DNA of 64,000 nucleotides from Streptomyces marianii (GCF_005795905.1 NZ_VAWE01000001.1:1984001-2048000); one strand, 5' to 3'; shown: positions 7,241 to 15,323, counted from the stretch's first letter. Notes: generated by a model not told the origin, from the letters alone. A program made the numbers and translations.

Positions 7241-7578
7241 TTCGCCGCGACCTCGGCTTCCCGCAACTCCACCGGCAGCACGTTCCGACCCGAGAGCATC
7301 TCGGTCAGGATCCGCCGCGCGGCCCGCAGCAGATCCGCGGCATCCCCGCCCGCCGACCCGTGGAACACCGTCGGTGCCTCCCGCGCGGAAGCCGCGATCC
7401 CCGACCGGCGCAGCACCGCCGGCTGCTGCGACAGCACCGACGGTTCGACCTCGATCTCCGCGGGCAGGTCCCGCAACGGCATCGGCCCGTCCTGCAGCAG
7501 CTCCAGCACCCTGATCCGCACCGGATGGCCGAGCGTCCGGAAGAACTCGGCCTTGGCCTGACACGGCGGAACCGACAC
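7237..7578 (-). CDS. ArsR-family repressor, copy 3, probably impaired
   Basis: A 113-residue protein from GTG 7578 with GAGGGG just upstream. The core matches the other two copies (AKAEFFRTLGHPVRIRVLELL, LQDGPMPLRDL). However, the recognition helix reads SVLSQQPAVLRRSGIAASAR, with proline replacing leucine inside the DNA-reading helix, and the wing VVYELAGG of copy 1 is VFHGSAGG here. These changes look damaging. One Cys occurs near the N-terminus (PPCQAK). The gene is coupled by GTGA to SulP and lies behind its own operator at 7655-7676, which also carries one mismatch. If it is inactive, one of the other ArsR copies may control this operon. Confidence 0.8.
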   Translation of the reverse strand: MSVPPCQAKAEFFRTLGHPVRIRVLELLQDGPMPLRDLPAEIEVEPSVLSQQPAVLRRSGIAASAREAPTVFHGSAGGDAADLLRAARRILTEMLSGRNVLPVELREAEVAAK

Positions 7579-7654
7579 GACCCCTCACGCTTCCTCGTCG
7601 ACGCATGAGCTGCGCCCGCGGCTACCTGCGGGCACAGCCTCTATAGCATGTAAT

Positions 7655-7676
7655 GAATTGCGAAATTTTGCAATTC
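7655..7676. promoter_or_regulatory. ArsR-type operator, copy 3
   Basis: Inverted repeat with half-sites GAATTGCGAA and TTTGCAATTC around AT, with one mismatch between arms. It lies 77 bp upstream of the ArsR copy 3/SulP operon and is the same motif as the repeats at 1367 and 3682. Confidence 0.72.
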
Positions 7677-7706
7677 TGATAGTCGATATAAGGTGGCGCG
7701 GCGGCT

Positions 7707-7862
7707 GGACGGCCCTTCCTGGAGATGGGCTTCGACTCGCTGACCGCGGTCGAGCTGCGCAACAGGCCGGCCCGGGCCGTCGGGGTGCCGCTGCCACCGA
7801 CGGTCGCCTTCGAGAACCCGACGCCCGCCGCGCTCGCTGCGTACATCGCCGACTCCGCGGCC
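7707..7862 (+). pseudogene. Acyl-carrier-protein domain fragment of a type I polyketide synthase
   Basis: The plus-strand translation reads [19 protein letters not shown], then [20 protein letters not shown] and AYIADS. GFDSL is the phosphopantetheine-attachment motif of modular polyketide synthases, with Ser the attachment residue, and the P-x-T-x-x-F-x-x-PTP-x-A-L-A tail is typical of ACP helix III. Only about 50 residues of what would be a module of more than 1,000 residues remain, with no start signal and no adjoining synthase domains. It is a stranded fragment. Confidence 0.7.
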
Positions 7863-7899
7863 GCCGCGGCCGCTGCCCCCGAGGGCACCGACAGCACCG

Positions 7900-8215
7900 C
7901 CACTGCCGCGCGGGCCGGCCCCTGGTCCAGGGTCTGCTGGACGGTGAAGACGACCTCCGCCCAGCGGGCGGCGAAGTCCTGCCCGTCCGGGGAGGAGCCC
8001 GCCTGGACGATGACGGGGTGGCCCTGCGGCGGGCGGGCGACGTTCAGCGGGCCCTGTACGGAGAAGTGCTCGCCGCTGTGCCCGAGGATGTGCAGCTTCT
8101 CCGGGTCGAAGAAGCGGCCGGATTCCTGGTCGTCGAGGAAGGCCCCGTCCTCCCAGCTGTCCCACAGCCCGGTGATGCCCTGCATGAACTCCCGGGCCTG
8201 CGGCGTCTGGTGCAT
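7900..8215 (-). pseudogene. Fragment of an NtaA/SnaA/DszA-type flavin monooxygenase
   Basis: From ATG 8215 the minus strand reads [60 protein letters not shown] and [20 protein letters not shown], ending near QQTL at about 7905. This is an internal piece of the NtaA/SnaA/DszA branch of luciferase-like FMN-dependent monooxygenases, whose members are about 450 residues long. Both the N-terminal barrel half and the C-terminal half are missing. The downstream end fuses into antisense of the polyketide fragment. Not functional as it stands. Confidence 0.75.
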
Positions 8216-8217
8216 GG

Positions 8218-8400
8218 GGCCTCCCCCGGCCCTCCGGGCCGAGGGGAAGATCGCAAGGCGGAGGATCATCCTCGTACTGGACGTACTTGGATGACTCCGA
8301 CAACGCAGCGAGCGTGCGTGCCAGGCGTCGCGGGCCAGGAGGGACTTTCGCAACACGCCCTTGATCTTTAACCTCTGGGCCCGAACGGGTCCTCGTACTT
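8218..8400. repeat. Possible dispersed non-coding element
   Basis: Beyond the monooxygenase fragment is a stretch with no coding character and several short dyads. One is an imperfect hairpin, CCCCCGGCCC and GGGCCGAGGGG, at about 8224-8246. The segment reading ACGTACTTGGATGACTCCG and GGAGGGACTTTCGCAACACG resembles sequence I have seen dispersed in Streptomyces genomes, but this is memory and not a search result. It sits exactly at the border between gene fragments, which would suit a recombination-prone repeat. Confidence 0.3.
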
Positions 8401-8611
8401 GCTCACTCGGACTGGTAACTGCAGGACGTGCGGGCGGCCCTCGGCTGAGCATGTGATCCGACCAAGGAACACACAAGCTCAGCGCGAAGGCCGTGGGGAT
8501 GAGTCTGTCGCATCATGCTGTCCGGCAGGATCCGTTTGCGGGACTGTCGCGATCGTTTTACAGACCCCTTGGGAGCTGACCGCGGTTCGGTTACGCGGCG
8601 GAACCGATGGC

Positions 8612-8827
8612 CTAGGGTTCTTGGCGAGCGTCCCCGAGCTCGCCGGTGCCACTCTTCTGGATCTCTTGAAGGACGTCGCGGAGCACGCTCTGCTCGGAGT
8701 CGCGCTCATGGAGAAGCTCCCCGATGCGGGCGGTTGCCGCCTCGCTGTCGGCCGGCAGTGCGGCGCGCACCAGCTGGCGCAACTCGGCGAGGCAGGCACC
8801 CTCGCCCCTGGGGACGCGGGCGATCAC
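8612..8827 (-). pseudogene. C-terminal fragment of an unidentified protein
   Basis: The minus-strand frame ending at 8612 encodes a plausible soluble helical tail: VPRGEGACLAELRQLVRAAL, PADSEAATARIGELLHERDS, EQSVLRDVLQEIQKSG. Strong GC3 bias and amphipathic helices support real coding descent. A GTG at 8827 could start a 71-residue product, but no ribosome-binding site is evident, and the sequence immediately upstream belongs to the methyltransferase fragment on the other strand. It is probably the 3' end of a truncated gene. No family was recognised. Confidence 0.4.
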
Positions 8828-9325
8828 GGTGGCTGGCGAGACGTGATCGCGAGTCCGCCGTGTCAGGCGTGGTCGATGGCCGGCAAGTGCCTCGGGCTGG
8901 TGGACCAGCCACTGGTGCACCAGGCGATCGCCGACCTCGCCGCCGGACGCGACACCCGCGAGCAGCTCCTCGCCGTCTGCCGGGACGAGCGCAGCCTGCT
9001 GACCGCCGAGCCCATGCGCTACCTCCACGCCCTGAACACGGCTGGAGAGCCGGAGTGGGTTGCCATGGAGGAAGTACCGGACGTCCTGCCGCTGTGGAAG
9101 CAGTACGCGGCGATCCTGCGCTGCTGGGGATTCTCCGTCTGGACCGGTATCCTCAACGCCGCAGACTACGGCGTCCCCCAGACACGGAAGCGGGCCATCC
9201 TGCTGGCCTCCCGCCTCCGTACGGCGCAGCCACCCACGCCCACGCGCCCAACTCGCCGAACCAGACTCGCTGTTCGGTCCGGGCCGCGCCCGTCGGGTCA
9301 GCATGGCCGATGCCCTGGGATGGTT
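8812..9325 (+). pseudogene. Truncated, frameshifted C5-cytosine DNA methyltransferase
   Basis: The plus strand encodes WRDVIASPPCQAWSMAGKC (motif IV, catalytic PCQ), WVAMEEVPDVLPLWKQYAAI (motif VI, normally ENV), then GILNAADYGVPQTRKRAILL (motif VIII, Q-x-R-x-R). Motif I with the SAM-binding FxGxG and the C-terminal target-recognition part with motifs IX-X are missing. Near 9240 the frame breaks: PTPT continues as AQLAEPDSLFGPGRARRVS in the next frame, consistent with a two-base loss. This family is common on Streptomyces mobile elements. A fragment joined at about 9330 to the tail of another gene. Confidence 0.75.
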
Positions 9326-9336
9326 CCTGGGTCAGG

Positions 9337-9864
9337 ATCCCGCGCTTCGACTACACCCCGTCCGAGCGTCTCCGCTTCGTCCTCAGCGTCGGCCACCCGC
9401 ACCGGGCGAGCGAATGGTCCGACACCCCCGGCCGCCCCTTGGAAGACCAGCTCGCCGAGATCGCCCAAGAGGTCACCCTCCGCGGCGAAGCCGCCGAACG
9501 CAGACGCCTGGACGAGATCGAAGCGGCCCGCCAGAAACGCATCCGCTGGGAAGCCGCCATGGAAGAAGCCCGCATCCGGTATGCCGAGGCGTACCGCGTC
9601 AGGCATTTCGAAGCGCAGGAAGCGGCATGGCGCCACGCCATCCGACTGACCGAATACGTGAGCGCTGTACGCGCGCGAGTCGACGCCATGCCGCCGGGCC
9701 AGGCCAGAACCGAGGCCGAGGCATGGATCAGCTGGGCAGCGGCCACAGTGGAGCGCCTCGACCCACTGAACACACCGCCCCGGCTGACCGACATTCCCGA
9801 GCCACGCCCCGACGACCTGAAGCCCTTCCTCGGGCACTGGAGCCCCTACGGCCCGACCTACTGA
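9337..9864 (+). pseudogene. C-terminal part of a plasmid/ICE-type hypothetical protein
   Basis: About 175 residues ending at TGA 9864. They comprise FDYTPSERLRFVLSVGHPHR, a long Arg/Glu-rich coiled-coil (AERRRLDEIEAARQKRIRWE, EARIRYAEAYRVRHFEAQEA), RARVDAMPPGQARTEAEAW and an end DDLKPFLGHWSPYGPTY. I recognise it as the C-terminus of a family of large hypothetical proteins frequent in Streptomyces integrative elements. The N-terminal part is absent and the sequence begins abruptly after the methyltransferase remnant, so there is no credible start codon. Function is unknown. Confidence 0.6.
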
Positions 9865-10012
9865 CGCCCGCTCCGCCAAACGTCCGGCCCGCCGAAGTAC
9901 GGCGAACCGGAACCCGGCTGATTTTCCTTCAAGTTCCTGCAAAGCCAGCCCCCGGAAGCACGTCTTCCGCCCAGCATGACGTGCACCATCAGTCAGGTGA
10001 CGCCCCGTCAGG

Positions 10013-10052
10013 ACGAGCGTCATTTGAGCGTCACGAGCGTCATTTCAGCGTC
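10013..10052. repeat. Two tandem 20-bp repeats
   Basis: The unit ACGAGCGTCATTTSAGCGTC occurs twice back to back (10013-10032 and 10033-10052) with one difference (G or C at the S position). It marks the border between the accessory debris and the conserved chromosome that starts at 10109. Such repeats could be a remnant of an integration or replication site, or simply slippage. Confidence 0.7.
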
Positions 10053-10108
10053 AAGATATCGCCCGTAATACCCACAACGCACATAGTGGACATCGGCAAA
10101 CCCGCAGG

Positions 10109-11437
10109 TCAGGAGCCCTTTGCGGCCGGCTCAAGGATCGCGACGCACTCCACATGATGCGTCATCGGAAACAGGTCGAACGCCCGCAGCGTCCGCGGCC
10201 GGTAGCCGTTCTCGCGGAAGTACGCCAGGTCCCGTGCGAGGGCCGCCGGGTCGCAGGCGACGTAGGCGATGCGGCGGGCACCGAGGCCCGAGACGTACTC
10301 GACGGTGGAGCGGCCGGCGCCCGCGCGGGGCGGGTCGAGGACGACGAGGTCGGCGTCGGTGATGCCGGTGCGGGGCAGGACGGACTCGACCTTGCCCTGC
10401 TCGATGCGCACCCGCGGCAGGTCCTGGAGGTTGTGGCGGGCGTCCTCCACCGCGCGCTTGCCGGACTCGATGCCGAGTACCGCGCCCTTCTCGCCGACGC
10501 GTTGGGCGATCGCTCCCGCGAACAGGCCGACGCCGCAGTAGAGATCGAGCGCGGTGTCGCCCTTGCGCGGCAGCAGGCCCTGCATCACGGCTTCGACGAG
10601 CGTCTGGGCCGCCTTCGGGTGGACCTGCCAGAAGCCGCCCATGCCGACCCGGTAGGTGCGGTCGTCGGCACGTTCGCGGACGAAGGGGCGGCCGTGGACC
10701 CGGTGCACGCTGCCGTCGCCTTCGTGGACCCGCAGCACGGAGACCGGTCTGTCGAGTTCCACGATCGGGAGCCGGGCACCGGGCTTCGGGGTGAGGATCA
10801 CCTGGCGGTCCTGGGAGCCCGTCGCGGCGATGGCCTCGATCGAGGCCATGCCCTCCCAGGTCCGCTGCTCGATCCCGAGTTCCGAGACCCCGGGCGCCGC
10901 GATCATGCAATGCTCGACCGGTTCCACCTCGTGGGAGCGGTGCCTGCGCAGCCCCGCGCGCCCCTCCGCGTCGACGGCGTACTGCACCCTCGTACGCCAG
11001 GCCGGAACCTGGCCCGCGGGTAGTTTGTCGCCCTCCGCCGGCATGACGGTGCCGTCCCAGCCGGCCTCCTCCGGGGTGAGGCCCGCGAGCCGCTTCAGCT
11101 GCTCGGCGACGACCTCGCCCTTGAGGCGCCGCTGCGCACCCGGCTTGGCGTGCTGCCAGTCGCAGCCGCCGCACCGGCCGGGCCCGGCGTAGGGGCACGG
11201 CGCCTCGACGCGGTCCTTGGACGGCTCCAGGATGCGCACGGCGTCGGCGCGCAGATAGCGGGAGCCCTCCTCACCCTCGGTGATCCGGGCCACGACCTTC
11301 TCGCCGGGCAGCGCGTGCCGGACGAAGAGGACCCGGCCGGCGTCGGTGCGGGCGATGCAGTGCCCGCCGTGCGCGACGGGGCCGACCTCGACCTCGTACT
11401 CCTCCCCGACGAGCGAGGCATCGGAAGCGTTCGGCAT
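10109..11437 (-). CDS. Class I SAM-dependent RNA (uracil-5) methyltransferase, TRAM domain
   Basis: 442 residues from ATG 11437. A TRAM RNA-binding domain covers about residues 10-70. It is followed by a 4Fe-4S cysteine cluster (CPYAGPGRCGGC at about 81-92) and a Rossmann SAM site (LDLYCGVGLFAGAIAQRV). Then come DPPRAG and the VACDPAALARDL segment with the catalytic Cys of the RlmD/TrmA family. These enzymes methylate C5 of specific uridines in 23S rRNA or tRNA. Streptomyces and Mycobacterium carry this gene next to a permease and trkA genes, as here. Which uridine is modified cannot be told from sequence. Confidence 0.92.
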   Translation of the reverse strand: MPNASDASLVGEEYEVEVGPVAHGGHCIARTDAGRVLFVRHALPGEKVVARITEGEEGSRYLRADAVRILEPSKDRVEAPCPYAGPGRCGGCDWQHAKPGAQRRLKGEVVAEQLKRLAGLTPEEAGWDGTVMPAEGDKLPAGQVPAWRTRVQYAVDAEGRAGLRRHRSHEVEPVEHCMIAAPGVSELGIEQRTWEGMASIEAIAATGSQDRQVILTPKPGARLPIVELDRPVSVLRVHEGDGSVHRVHGRPFVRERADDRTYRVGMGGFWQVHPKAAQTLVEAVMQGLLPRKGDTALDLYCGVGLFAGAIAQRVGEKGAVLGIESGKRAVEDARHNLQDLPRVRIEQGKVESVLPRTGITDADLVVLDPPRAGAGRSTVEYVSGLGARRIAYVACDPAALARDLAYFRENGYRPRTLRAFDLFPMTHHVECVAILEPAAKGS

Positions 11438-11553
11438 GGCGGGATGACTCCAGGGATACGAGAGGGGGCCGTCGCCCGTCCGCGGACGACAGCCCCCCAG
11501 TCTACGTGGGCCGGAGGGTGCCCCGGCCCGTGCGGCCGGTGCCCGTACCCGTG

Positions 11554-13659
11554 TCAGCTCCGGCCGCTGGACTCCTTGGTCTGGTCGCTCACCGGGCCGC
11601 GGCGCACCGATCCGGGCGCGTTCCACTCCTGGCGCTTCCTGGCCCGCTTCTTGGCCAGCTCGGAGGACTGGAGCTGGTAGGGGACGGAGGTGACCATGAC
11701 GCCGGGGGTGAACAGCAGCCTGCCCTTGAGGCGCAGGGCGCTCTGGTTGTGCAGCAGGTGCTCCCACCAGTGGCCGACCACGTACTCGGGGATGATCACA
11801 CTGACGGCGTCGCGCGGGCTCTCCCGCCGAAGGCTCCTCACGTACTCGATGATCGGCCGGGTGATCTCGCGGTACGGCGAGTGGAGGATCTTCAGCGGGA
11901 TGTTGATACCGCGCCGGTCCCACTCCTCCTTCAGCGCCTTCGTCTCCGCCGGGTCGACGTCGATGCTGAGGGCCTCCAGCTTGTCGGAGCGCATGAGCTT
12001 GGCGTAGGCGAGGGCCCGCAGGGTCGGCCGGTGGACCTTGGACACCAGCACGATGGAGTGGACCCGGGAGGGCCGGACGCTGTCGTCGGAGGGCTCGACG
12101 GGTGCGGCGATCTCGTCGGACACCCGGTCGTAGTGGCGGCGGATCGCCGACATGGTCCCGTAGAAGATCACCATGCCCAGGAGCGCCACCCAGGCGCCGT
12201 GAGTGAACTTGGTGACGAGGACGACGACCAGGACGAGACCGGTGAAGAAGGCGCCGAAGGCGTTGATCGCCCGCGAGCGGATCATGCGGCGCCGTGCGGC
12301 CGGGTCCCGCTCCGTCCGCAGATGGCGGTTCCAGTGCCGGACCATGCCGGTCTGGCTGAGGGTGAAGGAGACGAAGACACCGACGATGTAGAGCTGGATG
12401 AGCTTCGTGGAGTCGGCGCCGTAGACCCAGACCAGCAGCATGGCCGCGCCGGCGAGCAGCACGATGCCGTTGGAGAAGGCGAGCCGGTCGCCGCGGGTGT
12501 GCAGCTGGCGCGGCAGGTACCGGTCCTGGGCGAGGATCGAGCCGAGCAGCGGGAAGCCGTTGTAAGCGGTGTTGGCGGCCAGGAAGAGGACGAGCGCGGT
12601 GGCCGCGGCGAGCAGGACGAAGAAGAAGGTCTGCTCGCCGAAGACGGCTGCCGCCACCTGCGAGATCACCGGATCCTGGACGTAGCCGGGGCCGACCGGC
12701 TGTCCGTTCTGGACGAGGTCGTGGGCGGGGTTCTCGGCCATCCGTACGTCGCTGGCCATGGCCAGGCCGATGATGCCGCAGAACATGGTGACCGCGAGCA
12801 TCCCCATGAACAGCAGTGTCGTGGCGGCGTTCCGGCTCTTGGGCTTGCGGAAGGCGGGGACGCCGTTGCTGATGGCCTCGACTCCGGTGAGCGCGGCACA
12901 ACCGGAGGAGAAGGCGCGCAGCAGCAGGAAGACCATGGCGAAGCCGGCCAGGCCCTGCTGCTCGGGTCTGATCTCGAAGTCCGCGGTCGGGGCGCGCATG
13001 GTGTCGTCGAGGACGAAGCCCTTGAAGGCACCCCAGGCGATCATGGTGAAGACGCCGAAGACGAAGACGTACGTGGGGATCGCGAAGAGCTTCCCGGACT
13101 CCTTGACCCCGCGCAGGTTCATCAGGGTCAGCAGCAGGATTATGACGACGGCGCTGAGCACCTTGTGCTCGATCACGAAGTGGACCGCGGAGCCCAGGTT
13201 CTCCACTCCGGAGGAGATCGACACGGCCACGGTGAGGACGTAGTCGACGAGGAGGGCGCTGGCGACGGTGAGACCGGCCCTCGGGCCGAGGTTGGTGTTC
13301 GCCACCTCGTAGTCGCCGCCACCGCTCGGGTACGCGTGGACGTTCTGCCGGTACGAGGCGACGACGGTGAACATCAGGACCACGACGGCGGCCGCGATCC
13401 AGGGGCTGTACTGGTAGGCCGACACACCCGCGATCGAGAGGACGAGCAGCACTTCCCCGGGCGCGTACGCCACCGAGGACAGCGGGTCGGAGGCGAAGAC
13501 GGGGAGCGCGATCCGCTTCGGCAGGAGCGTCTCTCCCAGCCTGTCGCTCCGCAGCGCCCGGCCGATCAGGATGCGTTTGGGCAGGTCGGTCAGTTTGGAC
13601 ACGGAGAGGATCGTAAGGGGTTCCTCTTGACGGCGCCCACCCGTGGGCCCCTCCGCCAC
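11554..13659 (-). CDS. APC-superfamily permease
   Basis: 701 residues. GTG 13659 is preferred because GGAGG lies 7 bases upstream; GTG 13602 would give the commonly annotated MSKLTDLPKR-type start. About twelve membrane segments occupy residues 50-500, opening with FASDPLSSVAYAPGEVLLVL, the hallmark region of the APC_2 group. A cytoplasmic C-terminal domain of about 200 residues follows (SIVLVSKVHRPTLRALAYAK), resembling a universal-stress-like fold. The gene is divergent from two CeoB/CeoC potassium-uptake regulators. With the recalled mycobacterial neighbourhood, this supports a role in cation or amino-acid uptake gated by those proteins. Substrate unproven. Confidence 0.88.
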   Translation of the reverse strand: MAEGPTGGRRQEEPLTILSVSKLTDLPKRILIGRALRSDRLGETLLPKRIALPVFASDPLSSVAYAPGEVLLVLSIAGVSAYQYSPWIAAAVVVLMFTVVASYRQNVHAYPSGGGDYEVANTNLGPRAGLTVASALLVDYVLTVAVSISSGVENLGSAVHFVIEHKVLSAVVIILLLTLMNLRGVKESGKLFAIPTYVFVFGVFTMIAWGAFKGFVLDDTMRAPTADFEIRPEQQGLAGFAMVFLLLRAFSSGCAALTGVEAISNGVPAFRKPKSRNAATTLLFMGMLAVTMFCGIIGLAMASDVRMAENPAHDLVQNGQPVGPGYVQDPVISQVAAAVFGEQTFFFVLLAAATALVLFLAANTAYNGFPLLGSILAQDRYLPRQLHTRGDRLAFSNGIVLLAGAAMLLVWVYGADSTKLIQLYIVGVFVSFTLSQTGMVRHWNRHLRTERDPAARRRMIRSRAINAFGAFFTGLVLVVVLVTKFTHGAWVALLGMVIFYGTMSAIRRHYDRVSDEIAAPVEPSDDSVRPSRVHSIVLVSKVHRPTLRALAYAKLMRSDKLEALSIDVDPAETKALKEEWDRRGINIPLKILHSPYREITRPIIEYVRSLRRESPRDAVSVIIPEYVVGHWWEHLLHNQSALRLKGRLLFTPGVMVTSVPYQLQSSELAKKRARKRQEWNAPGSVRRGPVSDQTKESSGRS

Positions 13660-13895
13660 GAAATCGCCTCCGCTCGGCCACGCTGCGGCAACGCAGCAGC
13701 CACGTAGTGCTACGTCATCGGGTCTACCGGCGGTATCGGCACCGCGGATGAGGGCAACGCGGGGAGCGCGTCATAAGCTCGTCTGGGGCGACCACCGCAC
13801 TCTGAGCCCCGTCGTTGCCCGGCAGAGCCGAGAGAGAAGAGTGAGCAGGGTGTTTGCGCAGGTCATCGGGATGACCAGGACTGCGGGGTAGATAG

Positions 13896-14564
13896 GTGCA
13901 CATCGTGATCATGGGTTGTGGGCGTGTGGGAGCCGCGCTCGCGCAGACCCTGGAGCAGCAGGGGCACACCGTCGCCGTCGTCGACCAGGACCCCACCGCC
14001 TTCCGCCGTCTGGGCTCCGGGTTCGGCGGGCGCCGGGTCACCGGTGTCGGCTTCGACCAGGACACGCTCCGCGAGGCGGGCATCGAGGAGGCCGGCGCCT
14101 TCGCGGCGGTCAGCAGCGGTGACAACTCCAACATCATCGCCGCGCGGGTGGCCCGCGAGATGTTCGGGATCGAGAACGTCGCGGCCCGCATCTACGACCC
14201 GCGGCGCGCCGAGGTCTACCAGCGGCTGGGCATTCCCACCGTGGCGACGGTCCGCTGGACCGCGGACCAGATGCTCCGCCGGCTGCTGCCCTCCGGGGCG
14301 GAGGAGCTGTGGCGGGACCCGAGCGGCGCGGTGCAGCTCGCCGAGGTCCACACCTCCCCGGCCTGGATCGGCCACAAGGTCAGCCGGCTGCAGGAGGAGA
14401 CCGGTGTGCGGGTCGCGTTCCTCACCCGGCTGGGCGAGGCGGTCCTGCCGACTTCCCAGACCGTGCTGCAGGAAGGCGATCTGGTGCACGTGATGATGCG
14501 CACGGACGAGATCGAGAAGGTCGAGGCGGCGTTCGCCCAGGGTCCCGAGGAGGGCGGTCACTGA
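13896..14564 (+). CDS. ceoB: TrkA/CeoB-type potassium uptake regulator
   Basis: 222 residues from GTG 13896. The N-terminal Rossmann RCK domain has HIVIMGCGRVGAALAQTLEQ with the GxGxxG nucleotide-binding loop, then VAVVDQDPTAFRRLG with the acidic strand end. An RCK_C/TrkA_C domain follows (AVQLAEVHTSPAWIGHKVSR). These proteins bind NAD(H), ATP or c-di-AMP and gate membrane potassium transporters. The stop overlaps the ATG of the next trkA gene (ATGA), forming a bicistronic unit divergent from the APC permease. The symbol follows the mycobacterial ceoBC naming. Confidence 0.88.
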   Translation: MHIVIMGCGRVGAALAQTLEQQGHTVAVVDQDPTAFRRLGSGFGGRRVTGVGFDQDTLREAGIEEAGAFAAVSSGDNSNIIAARVAREMFGIENVAARIYDPRRAEVYQRLGIPTVATVRWTADQMLRRLLPSGAEELWRDPSGAVQLAEVHTSPAWIGHKVSRLQEETGVRVAFLTRLGEAVLPTSQTVLQEGDLVHVMMRTDEIEKVEAAFAQGPEEGGH

Positions 14565-15247
14565 TGCGGGTCGCGATTGCCGGGGCCGGCGCGGTGGGCC
14601 GTTCCATCGCGGGAGAGCTGCTGGAGAACGGGCACGAGGTGCTCCTGGTCGACAAGGCGCCCACCGCCATCTCGGTGGAGCGGGTGCCGCAGGCGGAGTG
14701 GCTGCTGGCCGACGCCTGTGAGATCACGTCGCTGGACGAGGCGGCGCTGCAGCGCTGCAACGTGGTGATCGCGGCGACGGGTGACGACAAGGTGAACCTC
14801 GTCGTCTCCCTGCTCGCGAAGACCGAGTACGGCGTGCCGCGCGTGGTGGCCAGGGTGAACAACCCCAAGAACGAGTGGCTGTTCAACGAGTCGTGGGGCG
14901 TCGATGTCGCGGTGTCCACGCCGCGTCTGATGTCGGCGCTGGTCGAGGAGGCCGTGAGCGTCGGCGACCTGGTGAGGCTCCTCCGCTTCAGCCACGGCGA
15001 CGCCAACCTCGTCGAGCTGACCCTGCCGCCGGAGTCGGCGCTGGCCGGCACGCAGGTGGGCGACGTGGCCTGGCCCGAGGACACCTCGCTGGTGACGATC
15101 ATCCGGGGGCCCCGGGTGCTCACTCCGCACGACGAGGAGACCCTGGAGCCGGGCGACGAGCTCCTCTTCGTGGCCGCGCAGGCGCGCGAGGAGCAGCTGG
15201 AGGACCTGCTGTCGGACCGCCGCGAGGACCCGACGACGGCGGGCTGA
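14564..15247 (+). CDS. ceoC: TrkA/CeoC-type potassium uptake regulator
   Basis: 227 residues from ATG 14564, overlapping the ceoB stop by four bases. Same architecture as its neighbour: RVAIAGAGAVGRSIAGELLE with GxGxxG, VLLVDKAPTAISV, then NVVIAATGDDKVNLVVSLLA and a C-terminal TrkA_C domain (LVELTLPPESALAGTQVGDV). Two unequal TrkA subunits encoded together probably form a hetero-oligomeric gating ring. The membrane pore they serve may be the APC permease encoded divergently, by inference. A strong hairpin terminator follows at 15263-15323. Confidence 0.88.
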   Translation: MRVAIAGAGAVGRSIAGELLENGHEVLLVDKAPTAISVERVPQAEWLLADACEITSLDEAALQRCNVVIAATGDDKVNLVVSLLAKTEYGVPRVVARVNNPKNEWLFNESWGVDVAVSTPRLMSALVEEAVSVGDLVRLLRFSHGDANLVELTLPPESALAGTQVGDVAWPEDTSLVTIIRGPRVLTPHDEETLEPGDELLFVAAQAREEQLEDLLSDRREDPTTAG

Positions 15248-15262
15248 CTCCGCACGGAACGC

Positions 15263-15323
15263 GGAAGGCCGATCGCCGGACGGGCTGGGGGATCGATCCA
15301 GTCGGTCCGGCGATCGGCCTTCC
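15263..15323. terminator. Bidirectional terminator between ceoC and DUF3159
   Basis: A perfect 19-bp stem: GGAAGGCCGATCGCCGGAC at 15263-15281 pairs with its complement at 15305-15323. It lies between two convergent genes, so it can stop transcription from both sides. Confidence 0.85.

Noticed and set aside
5858..7514. Plus-strand open frames opposite the SulP gene
   Set aside because: Antisense shadows of the SulP coding sequence with Arg/Pro-rich translations.
9298..10023. 241-residue minus-strand open frame
   Set aside because: Antisense to the ICE-type protein tail, which has clear coiled-coil coding character on the plus strand.
10109..13681. A continuous minus-strand open frame spanning two genes
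   Set aside because: The frame runs through the permease gene without stops because of high GC. Clear starts, ribosome-binding sites and domain content support two separate genes (10109-11437 and 11554-13659).
11506..13707. 733-residue plus-strand open frame antisense to the permease
   Set aside because: Composition is Gly/Arg/Asp repeats typical of GC-rich antisense. No domain, and the opposite strand encodes a clear membrane protein.
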